A stretch of DNA of 64,000 nt from Euryodendron excelsum (lineage: Eukaryota; Streptophyta; Magnoliopsida; Ericales; Pentaphylacaceae), in assembly GCA_033060915.1 (NCBI GenBank), contig CM065378.1, forward strand, positions 52,189,501 through 52,253,500, given 5' to 3'. Numbering within the stretch: position 1 is the first letter of the stretch; every line of letters starts with the position of its first letter. The notes beneath the pieces were generated by a model. It saw nothing but the letters and a program-made list of their open reading frames with translations, was not told where the DNA came from and did no database searches. Positions 47,116 through 56,954 of the stretch are shown one piece after another. The position numbers and the translations under genes were made by a program.

Positions 47116-49793
47116 ATGTCTTATTCGAGAAGAGATGCCAAGCATCCTCATACCATGTCAGACGCGCTTCAGTTACCCACTTCTGGAAGTAGTGAGGCCT
47201 CTCCATCACAGACTATTAAGCCATCTCGGCGTCCTCGTACCATCTCATCGTTGTCAACTGCCAGTTCCCCTTTATCATCACCACCAACTGCTACATCTAC
47301 TTTGATATTATCATCTAGACACTCTACAGGTATGTATGCATGTTAATATTATGCATTTGAATAAGTAAATTTATTTATTGAATTATCTCTGTTGGTTTTA
47401 AAGTGTTGGGGTTGAGGCATTGCTAAAGGCATTCCGGGCTGGGGTGTTCCGGATAAGAAGATTTCTATACGGTTTAATGAAATGGGCTATCCTGTTAAAA
47501 ATGATATGACCCTATTATCCAACCAACTCCTCGTTCTAGTGCAGGATAAGGTCCCATTCACATATTTAAACTAGGATATGGTGCCCGAAGATGTCAAACA
47601 GAGCATCTAGGAAGACGTTGAGGTAAAATTTTTCAATTAATTTCAAAGTTTAAATAAATAGTATATATGTTGGCTAATATATTAGAATGTTTTCTTGTAG
47701 AAAAACTTGATGTATTGTCCACCTGAATACAAACTATTGTGCATGAATGCATGTTGAACCAATTGGAAAAATAAAAAGAACAAGTTGAAGAGCAAGTATT
47801 TCACACCATATAAGGATGACCCCCTTCTTGATACTAAACCACCTCGAGATGTCATGACAGATGTGTGGAGAGAGCTTGTGGCGTATTAGAGGGGCGAAAA
47901 GGGGAATGTATACTTTTTGCTCTCTTATTTATGTTTGGTGAATAATGTATGCTTTTTGCTAATACAAGTTTTTATTTGAATGTAATTGTGTAGGCGATAT
48001 CGAATTGAAATTTCAATCGAGCACAGCATAGTCCACCGCATCTGAGTGGCAGAAAACACTTCGCTAACATATGGAACAAAGTAAATATTTATAAATAACA
48101 TTACTTAACTTCATAGAATATCCCACAAATAGAAAAACAATTAACATACGTGTTTCAACATACAGCACAGGCATATTACCAGCTATAGTGCACCAACAGA
48201 GTGTCGGACCTTCTCAATCTACAGCACCTTCACAGCCGCCCAGACAGATGCCTGGTATAGAGGAGATGGCTATGCATGTACTCAAACACGTCAAGACACG
48301 ATTTATGGATGATCTCACACAATTGGTCAGCACTTTCGTATCTCAGGCCATGGCATTCCAATGAGGGCAATCCACATTCGGGTAAACAGGTAAAATGAAT
48401 TTATTTTGTATAGTGTTTATTTATTTTATGTTATATGTATCTATATAAATGTAAATATGTTTAATATTGAATTTGTAAGTTTCCAATGCATCTAGTGGAC
48501 ATCAAGCATTTCGAGAGTCTATTAGCGACGACGCCATACCTTCTAGATCTGCATCGCCTTCTAGGCCACCACTGGCTTTTTCACGACCTAATGAGGAGGT
48601 ATATTATTCTTAAGTTTCCTAGTAAAAGCTCAAGTTATAAGTGTTAAGTTTTGGGGATCTATGGTTCAAAATCCTCAAACGGCCTCCGAACAGCCCCAAA
48701 CTTGGTACGTAACACGGTCTAGGCACGAGTGACATGTAGGGACTGAAAGAACGGTCAAGTGACCTTTGGTTTGGGAGTTACCAATTTTTCCATTTTAAAA
48801 CAAGTCAAGTTATAAAGTGTTAAATTTTAGGGATTAATGACTCAAAATTTCCAAACGGCTCCTGAAAGGCCCCAAACTTGGTACGTAGCACAGTCTAGGC
48901 AGGGGTGATGTGTGAGAATTGACAGAATTGTCACGAGACTCTCGGTTTGAGAGTTAGCAAATTGTTTTTTTGTTTTACAACAAGCTAAGTTATAAAGTGT
49001 TAAGTTTCGGGGATCAACGGCTCAAAATCTCCAAACGGCCTCCGAACAATCCCAAACTTCGTACATAGCACAGTCTAGGCACGGGTGATGTGTTGGGATT
49101 GACGAAACGGTCACAGAACGCTCGGTTTGGGAGTTACAAATTTTTTTCGTTTTAGAACAAGTTAATTGATAAAGTATTAAGTTTCGGAGATCAACTGCTC
49201 AAATCCCCAAACGGCCTCCTAACGACCCCAAACTTAGTACATAGCACGGTTTACGCACATGTGATATGGAGGGATTAACGGAATTATCACAGGACTCTCG
49301 GTTTGGGAGTTACAATTTTTTTTGTCTTTTTAGAACAAGCTAAATTATAAAATGTTAAAGTTTCGGTGATCAACGGCTTAAAATCTCCAAACGGCCTCCC
49401 AACGGACCCAAACTTAGGAGGTAGCACGGTCTAGGCACCAGTAACGTGTGGGGTCTGACGAAACGGTCACAGGACTCTCAATTTATGAGTTAGAGCATAA
49501 AGTTCATTTTTAATCATTGTTTTATTTTGAATTATTTATTAAAACATTGTATATATGGTTGTAGGATTTTGTATAAGTAAGTTTACTTGGTTTTAGGCTG
49601 CCAAAACTTGAGGTTGCAAAGAGACTTCTTGTTAGTATGGACACATTGTCAGAAGTGGATGGTATACCTGTGGGTCCAAATTTCTACAAATTTTTTGTTG
49701 AAAATGCGAGAAAACCAAATGCTCTTTTCGAGAGACCACGCAAAGGGATTGCAACTGTGGGTGAATCAGTTGGGCGACATGTTGCATAGAAAT
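47116..49793 (+). pseudogene. TNPA-like gene of the CACTA element (Transposase_24 family)
   Basis: The probable first coding exon is 47116-47329 (MSYSRRDAKHPHT, Ser/Pro-rich). Next come coding blocks at about 47440-47622 (IRFNEMGYPV), 47701-47925 (NWKNKKNKLKSKYF, then TDVWRELVAY), 47996-48079 (NRAQHSPPHLSGRKHFANI), 48171-48365 (a Gln/Pro stretch then a MAMHVLKHVKTRFM helix), 48482-48598 and 49600-49793 (KFFVENARKPNALF). This is the plant Ptta/En/Spm transposase-24 fold, which binds the subterminal repeats. Four stops (about 47571, 47608, 47754, 47896) fall where the family has conserved Trp. The final exon is open to its stop at 49793. Confidence 0.75.
48629..49500 (+). repeat. Five tandem copies of a 176-bp unit in a CACTA intron
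   Basis: Units begin near 48629, 48805, 48981, 49158 and 49338, spaced 176-180 bp. Each carries TATAAAGTGTTAAGTTTCGG, then AAACGGCCTCCGAAC, CCCCAAACTTGGTACG, CACGGTCTAGGCACG and GGTTTGGGAGTTA. They lie between two TNPA coding blocks. Confidence 0.85.
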
Positions 49794-50289
49794 ATATTGA
49801 TGTAAATTACCACTTTGTTTCATTTGTTTTTTCCGTTAATTACATTCCAACATATATATATATATATATATATAAACAGTTTAACCAATTGTATTATTTT
49901 TATTTTATTTTCACTCAGGTTATTTTGAAGGAGTAGGCCGCTATTATTCATTGTTGGGATTGATGGAGTGCCCAATCAATTAATATTTTTTTAATATTTT
50001 TTGATGTATTCATTTTGGACAATAGATTGTGTATTTTGAATCGAAAAAGTTAGTTTGTATGGACAATAGATTCCTAATGTATTCATGTTGGATAATAGGT
50101 TATGTTTTTGCATTTTCAATGTATAGATTATGTGGATTAATATTATATATAAATATATTATTTGAACTTCATTTTATAGATTTATCTTTTGGTGAATGAA
50201 TATTTTATTGATTTATGTAATTATATGGTGAATGAAATATTTTCGTTGATTTATGCCAAGTGTACAGGAATTACAAAAAATTAATTTAA

Positions 50290-50723
50290 AAATATATATA
50301 TTTAAAAAATAGACAGAGTATTTGCAACGGCTATAGTATTATTTGCGACAGCAAAAGCTGTCACAAAAACAAACTTTTGTGACAACTGTTCTTGTCGCAA
50401 ATATTAGCCTTTGTGTCGATTGCCCCGTCGCAAAACATAGTCTTACTATCGCAAATATTAATTTTTTGTGACGGCATCACCCATCGCAAATAAAAATTTT
50501 GCCTTCGCAAATACTCATTTTTGTGACAATTTTTTGAGACGGTTAACTTGCCATCACAAATAACCTGCCGTTGTATAGAGCCGTCACAAAAACTTTTTGT
50601 GACCCCATTATTTGTGACGGCTAATTTTTCATCGCACGACCGTCGCAAAAGGCCTTTTGCAACGGCCAATGAACCTTTTGCAACGGCAAGTTGCCATCCC
50701 AAAAAGCCTGATTTTTAGTAGTG
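50290..50723 (+). repeat. CACTA right subterminal and terminal repeats
   Basis: About fifteen TTTGCGACGG/CCGTCGCAAA-type words in both directions, ending in the terminal inverted repeat. Several neighbouring pairs could fold into hairpins. Confidence 0.8.
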
Positions 50724-50726
50724 AGT

Positions 50727-52117
50727 AGTCACCAACATGGTTTATGAGATTCTAAGTAGAAACCATGAAATTGGAGTACTGGGCAGAAGCATTAGATAAT
50801 ATAGTGAAGCAATTTAGGGGTGGATGGAGTTGTTATAGAAAACTGTTGCCAAATTTCATATATGTCTGTGATTTCAAATTTTGACTTAAGAAGGTTTTCA
50901 TTTTCCCTCTATAGTAATATCATATATTTGCAAACATAATTTCCTTTTTCTAGTTTTCCTTGATTGCAAATGCTTTATATATAGATAGATCTTAGGTGAG
51001 GGCTCAAATTTATTAGCAATAGATTGTCGCTGTATAAGAAGCTTGAACGAAGGAACCATGGCATTGCATTTCAGGGCCAGAGCACACCAAATCTTGAAGT
51101 TCCTTTAACCAAGTTGGAGAAATCTGATGATGAGCCATAAGCTACACATAAATATAGGTCTGCAAACTTCTAATCCCTTAATAAGGGGAGCTGAAGAATT
51201 CTTGATATCTGTTGTAACAGAAATGCAGGTTGCTGGAATCATCTTCCACAAGGAAAACTTCCATGATTTTATGGCAGACATTGAAGTGGAAAAATATTCT
51301 TATCACAGAGAGCCTTCCCCAATTTGCAAGTCTACTAGTCTTTTAACTGTTCTTTTTTAGCCTTAAAGGAAGTACATCTAATCTTGGCAACACATATATT
51401 CTAACAGCATGAAGTCAAGCACTTTACTCAGAAGCACCATAGTCTATGGACTAGTCTCTATGATTGATCATAAACTCTAGTCTCAGTGGATTCAACGTTA
51501 CTCGTTAGTCAACCAAATATGATTTCACTTCTAAAAGACAGAAAGAGAAGCATCTTGGTAGAAAAGAAGACCCAATATAAACTCCATTTTTAATTAGAAT
51601 AATATACCATCTTCCCTGCAAGGATAGAATTTTTGCTTCAATGTGCTGTTTCAATTAGCACAAAAACGGAAATGTTTGGTACATATTTTGAAAACTTTTA
51701 GAAGTGACAAGTATTAAAATAGTAAACTATAATCTTTTGTATTTCTATTAATAGAAGTTGTACAATATTTATAAAAAAATTCTAACTTTGTGTCGGCAGA
51801 CCTTGTTGTTTTAATATATTGCATTGTGTTTTGGTGCACTTCCATATGTTGTAGTTTGTTTTAATAGAAATACTAGAGGTTCATTATTCCATTAGTTTTT
51901 CATTTTAGTCTCTTAGAAAATAGAAATGTTTGGACTGTTTCAATGAAAACAACTCGAAATTTTGTTCGTTCTTTCCTTGGTATGTTTTTGTCCTTTACCA
52001 TCAAAATTTTTTGTTTCCTCCTCCATTCCCTATGGAAATGCTTCATTTCTTTCATATCCATATATGTTAGTGTAGCAGATATGCTTAGCTAATTCAACAC
52101 TAGGCATATGGATACAA
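50727..52117 (+). other. Intergenic DNA between CACTA and Sirevirus
   Basis: AT-rich and non-coding except for a possible orphan exon at 51023-51140. No repeat boundary is visible. Confidence 0.45.
51023..51140 (+). pseudogene. Possible orphan terminal exon
   Basis: After an AG acceptor (51021-51022) a frame reads LSLYKKLERRNHG, then STPNLEVPLTKLEKSDDEP and a TAA. Composition is gene-like and more G/C-rich than its surroundings. I do not recognise the family, and no partner exon is visible between the kinase gene and this point. It may be the end of a host gene broken by the CACTA insertion, or chance. Confidence 0.25.
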
Positions 52118-52122
52118 CTTTT

Positions 52123-53884
52123 TGTTGGCCCAAGCAGGCAACCCAAGAGGGGGGGTGAATTGGGTTTTATAGAATTTTTAACAAGAGTTTCAACTAAAAA
52201 ATCGTTTATGGATTTTAGAAACAAATAATCAAAGTATATGTATCAAGCAAATGAAGTGTACATTAAAACAAGTATTTGCAAGCATGCATAATGAGCAAGT
52301 AAGCAAAACAGAGGCAGAAGAAATATGCACCAGATTTATAGAGGTTCGGCCAACCTTGCCTACGTCCTCTCTTCTTCGATCCTTTCGAAGGAATTCCACT
52401 ATGCAATACACCTTACACAGCCGCTGGTTGTGCCACGAGTGCCCAGCTCACTCTTTACAAAAGCTTCTTCCCAAGCTTTCAAAACCCAAGAGATTTTGTC
52501 CAAGCTTCTCTTAAACTTACAAGTGTTTTTCCCAAGAACACTTAAACTTACAAGGTTACAAACCCTCCCAAACAAGAATGAATGAAGATTATACAAAGAG
52601 TGACTCTCCTAGTGAGTATACAAATGAATACAACTCAATGGATAACTTTAAACACTCAGCAAGAATATGTAACAATTAGGTGCAGGTGATTTTCAACTTT
52701 GAAGCACTTGATATGAATGGTATGATTGCTCTTCCTTACTTCTTTGAAGCTGTATGTATCTCATATATATAGGTATGGATCGATTCTAGCCGTTGGAGAA
52801 GTATGGGAGAAGATTTGGTTGTGTTTGTGCCCATACCGTCTGTCAGAAAACTAGCCGTTAGAGTCTAGGAGTCGACTCTTTTCACAATGAGTCGACTCTT
52901 TTTGCATTTCAGCAGATTTTTCAAGTTTCTGTCCAAATGAGTCGACTCTTTTGTCCCAGGAGTCGACTCTTTTCAGCAGTCTGCAGAATTGTTTGTTCTC
53001 TGTTGCAATGAGTCGACTCTTTTTGGCCAGGAGTCGACTCTTTTAAGCTTCCAGCAGAATTCCAAGGCTCTGTTCGAATGAGTCGGCTCTTTTAACTTGA
53101 GGAGTCGACCCTTTTTCCAAAAACCCATATTTTTGCAACTTTTCTTCATTCTTTTTCAAAGCTTCCAATCTCTTCAAAGATCATCTAAATAGGCTTTTTA
53201 AAGCTTGCAAACACTTCTTCAAGATTAGATGACTCCAAGAACATCTTCAATCCATTCAAGGTGAGTTTTCTTCATTTTCATCACTTGTAGAGCTATTCCA
53301 TTATCATAGCTTCATCTATTGATTCAAGTCTTCTTCAATATCTTCAAGAGAGCTTCCATGACTTAGAATCTTCATTTCTTCAATCAACATGGCTTCTCCA
53401 TGGACTTCAACAACTCAAGAAAGCTTTTCAAATCTTGTGATTCCTTCCATGTCTTCAAGACATCTTTACATCTTCTAAGAAAACTTCCATATTTTGAGTT
53501 GGTATCTTTTTCTTCCATTCTTGCAAGATATCTTCAAGTACTCAAAGTCTTCAATCTTCTAAATCAAGACTTTGATCATTTTCATTCTTCTTCTTTGATA
53601 TCCATCATCTTCATTCCCTTATAAAATCACCATTGTAGAATATGCTATTCTTTCATGCTTATCAATCTTCAATCTAGGATTTTCATCAACTTGAGAATCC
53701 TTTTTCTTCTTATAATATCACCTTTTGTAGAATAAATCACTTCATCATGCTTTTCATCATAAATCCTTTATTATGATAAGCTTCAAGTCAAGATTTAATT
53801 AATAATTCATCTGCACACTAAGTAGAATTATTAGATCATTTAACCATGTTTTGTTATCATCAAAATCAAGGCATTGACTCAACA
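52123..53884 (-). mobile_element. 3' LTR of the Sirevirus (1762 bp)
   Basis: In element direction it starts at 53884 (TGTTGAGTCAATGCC) and ends at 52123. A minus-strand TATATATA box at 52763-52771 lies about 100 bp downstream of the palindrome array. Short ORFs in it repeat exactly in the other LTR and are not genes. Confidence 0.9.
52869..53111. repeat. Array of eight GAGTCGACTC palindromes, 3' LTR
   Basis: Six perfect copies begin at 52869, 52889, 52939, 52960, 53010 and 53031; variants are at 53080 (GAGTCGGCTC) and 53102 (GAGTCGACCC). They form pairs 20-22 bp apart, and the pairs repeat every 70-71 bp. Confidence 0.9.
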
Positions 53885-54495
53885 ATCTCCCCCTTTTTGA
53901 TGATGACAAAACATTAAAAATATATGCAATTAATTTCAACATGAAACATGAGGATTAATATGTATGAGAAGTATGAGACTTCAAATGTCCAGTACTTCAA
54001 ATTTTCAGTTTTCTTCCCTGTTTCAATATATTTTTCATAAGTATTTCTCCCCCTTTTTGTTAATCAATCAAAAAGGTATGCAAATTTGGAATGAAAAATG
54101 GGGAATCATAGTCCAAATAAGGAAATTTCTCCCCCTTAATGAAGGAATTTTCTTTGAAATGGCTTAAAACAATTTTAAGAGTAGTATGCTCAAAATTCTA
54201 AGAGGCTCAATAACTTACAATAGCAGAAAAATTTAGAGAAAGTGAGATTTTTATACCAATCATTTGCTCCCCCTTGCTTTTGTACTTGGTGCTTGAGACT
54301 TTTATTGCTTAAGATCCACTGAAGCAGGTTCATGTGCATTTATGGCATTGGATGCTTCTTACTGCTTCAACTGCATTAAACCAATGCTCCCCCTTTCCTT
54401 TGCAGTTGATGTCTTATGATATAATTCATGGTAGTGCATTGAGGGGTGTTTTCTCTCCTTTTGATCTTTTTGAGAAAAATTGCTCCCCCTTTTTG
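53885..54495 (-). promoter_or_regulatory. Polypurine tract plus five further copies
   Basis: On the minus strand AAAAAGGGGGAG-like tracts lie at 53885-53898 (adjoining the LTR), 54047-54059, 54128-54137, 54266-54276, 54386-54400 and 54481-54495. Only the first can serve as the normal plus-strand primer. Multiplied tracts are a described Sirevirus hallmark. Confidence 0.8.
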
Positions 54496-54859
54496 TCAAA
54501 TCCTCAAAAAGAGGAGTAATAGATGGAGAAAAACAGACAGGTACAATAGCAAAAAAAAAATAGTATACAATGATGTTTATGTGAAGATCATTTACAAAGA
54601 TAGTTAAAGCAATCATTTATTCAGCAAAATCAACAATGTTAAAGCAATTATTCATTCAGCATTGTTAAACCCTTCATTCATTCAACCAAACACAAATGAG
54701 ATAGCAATGTTAAGATAAAGAGATTCAAAACACACCATTCATTCATAAAGAAATATTGAAAGAGTTTAACACAAAGGACCATCCACAAACATATTACATG
54801 ATGCTTTAGAAAATGTCTTGTTCAAAAACAGAAAATAGAGAGTTCAGAGGCAGAGGTCT

Positions 54860-56461
54860 TCATTTTCCTTTGGGAGAAGGGGTTTGAGAGAGATCAACTA
54901 GATTATCAGCAGTGTTTGTAAATTTGCTGCTTGAAGGTCTTTGTCTCAGGCCATATTTGTGAGGAGCTACAGAAGACTTTGGAGGAGTTTGGTCAAGAGG
55001 ATCAGAGGGGTCTGCAGGTGATGGCTGAGAAGAGGTATGCTCCCTTCCACTGGATCCTTCCAACTCATCAGTACTTGAATCTTCTGCTACAAATTCTGCT
55101 GCTGAAGGGAAGAGTGGCTGGTATTGGTCTCCCACCAGCTTCTTCATATATTTGCCAATATGCTCAGTGGAAAGAGCAATGTCATTGGCAACTTTCTCTC
55201 TGATTTTGGTTCCTTCAGACACAAAGGCCTTGCTCAATTCTCTTACCTTCTTTTCAACAAAGAATAATCTAGTTGCCCCATTATCAATTTTCTTATCCAA
55301 TTTGGTGAATATCTCTTCTTGATGCCTTTTCAAGTCTCTTACCATGCTCATCAAAATACTCATATCTACTGATTGGCCACCTGGAACAATGCTCATTGGA
55401 AAGAGTTCCCTTGGAGTAGGAGAAGAGGCAGGTCTAGAGGGTTCACCACTTTCTGGTATGGCACTGGAAGGTTCACCTCTTTCAGTGGATTCAATTCAAG
55501 GAGTCCCACCATCAATATGTTTCTCTTTTCTAGGGGTCCAGGTCTTGCTCTGTGGGTTGAAGTGATAGCCCATTCTTGACAAAGTTTTCTGATTGTACTC
55601 ATCTGAATTAGAATCAGGAGTTCTATGCTTTTCACCTCTTAAATCTATCTTGAAGTGTTTAAAAATTTTTGTCAAGAGGATCCCATAGGGTAGGCTAACT
55701 TTGGTTCTTGAGGCTTTGACAATGTGCTCTAAAATAAACTCAAGCAAATCAATTTTAGTGTCTGTCAAATAAGCCCAGAGGAAAAACAATTCCCTTTCAG
55801 TGATGTAGTCAAACTTCCTACCTTTAGGAATGAGAATGTGACAAATAAAGTGATGCACCAATCTCAGTTCCAAAGGCAACTCATTTGCCATGGGTTGGAA
55901 TGAATCATCAGTAATTTCCTTTCCTAATAATGCAGATAAAGCAGTCTTTCTACTAACATCTTTCTTGTCCATTTGCCCACCACTACCAATTTTTAAAATT
56001 TGACAAATCACTCCTTTAGTGAGGGTAATGATTTCACCCTTCACATAACTAATCACATTTACTTCTCCAGTTTCCTTTTCTACATGGGCATAGAATTGTC
56101 CAACAATTTCAGAATATACATCATCCTTTAACAAAGTAATAGATTTCCAACCAAGGGCTTCAAATTTTGGTTCAAAAGCAAACTTCTCTTTAGCAAAGAA
56201 GGCATAATCTATCCATCTTCCATTTAAAATGACTCTAGAAGAGAAAATTTTCTCATACTTATCTTGATTTGATTTCTTCTCAAAGTAAATGGTGTTGTCG
56301 AGAAATACATCTTCCTCCTCCTCAGTTTGCTTCCCTTTTCTCCTCTTTGAAAGCTTAGAAGAGTCCCCTTTAGTCTTCCTCTTCGTTCCTCTCTTGGATA
56401 TGGGAGTCGGCTCTTTTAGGGCTTTCTTGCCTTTCTTCGATGGAGCAGATTTAGGAGCCAT
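54860..56461 (-). pseudogene. ORF4 in env position, transposon-associated domain, one internal stop
   Basis: The ATG at 56461 (MAPKSAPSKKGKK) opens a 533-codon frame broken by a single TGA at 55496-55498. Residues 1-55 are Lys/Arg-rich and look like a nuclear localisation region. Residues about 65-260 (SRVILNGRWIDYAFF; then SYVKGEIITLTKG) resemble the putative plant transposon protein domain (PF20167 type). The part after the stop has a coiled-coil-like helix (DLKRHQEEIFTKLDKKI) and a Ser/Pro-rich tail. No signal peptide or membrane segment is visible, so an envelope role is not supported. Its position downstream of pol, behind its own palindrome array, suggests separate expression. Confidence 0.7.
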
Positions 56462-56663
56462 GGAAGGTTGCAAATGACGGTTGAAGGAAGTTAGAAATAC
56501 TCTAGGATGATCAAATATAGGTTGGGTAAGGATTGAGGGAGAGTTTTTCGGTGGTTGGAAGTGGAGATGGCGGTTGATCGTGAAAAAAGAGAGAAATTTG
56601 AAACGTTGGAATGATTTGAATAAAACAGGGGTGTTACAGTTTTAAAGCAGTTTTAACTTAAAT

Positions 56664-56837
56664 GAGTCGACTCATGGTTAAAAAGGGTCGACTCTTTTTG
56701 AGCAAAGAAAGCTTCCTGAGCTCTCTGTTCAAATGAGTCGACTCTTTTGCCAGGAGGAGTCGACTCTTTTCGACAGAAGACATCTGGGGCTGATTCCAGA
56801 GTCCAGGAGTCGACTCTTTTGGAGCATGAGTCGACTC
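56664..56837. repeat. Internal array of GAGTCGACTC palindromes before ORF4
   Basis: Copies lie at 56664, 56685 (GGGTCGACTC), 56735, 56757, 56807 and 56828. Pair spacing is 21-22 bp and pair-to-pair spacing 71-72 bp, the same rhythm as in the LTR. The array sits between the pol stop at 56955 and the ORF4 start at 56461. Confidence 0.9.
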
Positions 56838-56954
56838 TTTTTCTCCAGAAATGCAAAGATGTGTTTTTAAAAGCCATGAAATGCATCAAACAAGTTTGTA
56901 ATCAATTTCAAGGATACTTATGCATTTATCAAACATATATAGACATCTAAGCAT

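Larger units (their letters stand above)
44918..50723 (+). mobile_element. CACTA transposon (5806 bp), non-autonomous
   Basis: It starts CACTACCAAAAACAG and ends CTGATTTTTAGTAGTG, inverted CACTA termini. Both sides carry the 3-bp duplication AGT (44915-44917 and 50724-50726). The subterminal 220 bp on the left and 430 bp on the right are packed with TTTGCGACGG-like words in both directions, the expected TNPA-binding repeats. Inside is a decayed TNPA-like gene. I find no TNPD transposase, so movement would need another copy. Confidence 0.9.

Noticed and set aside
50361..50702. ORF with repeated CDG/CDK residues on the minus strand
   Set aside because: It is a translation of the CACTA subterminal repeats.
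52229..53624. Small ORFs repeated at 61784-63179
   Set aside because: They are identical because they lie in the two LTRs; none has a domain.
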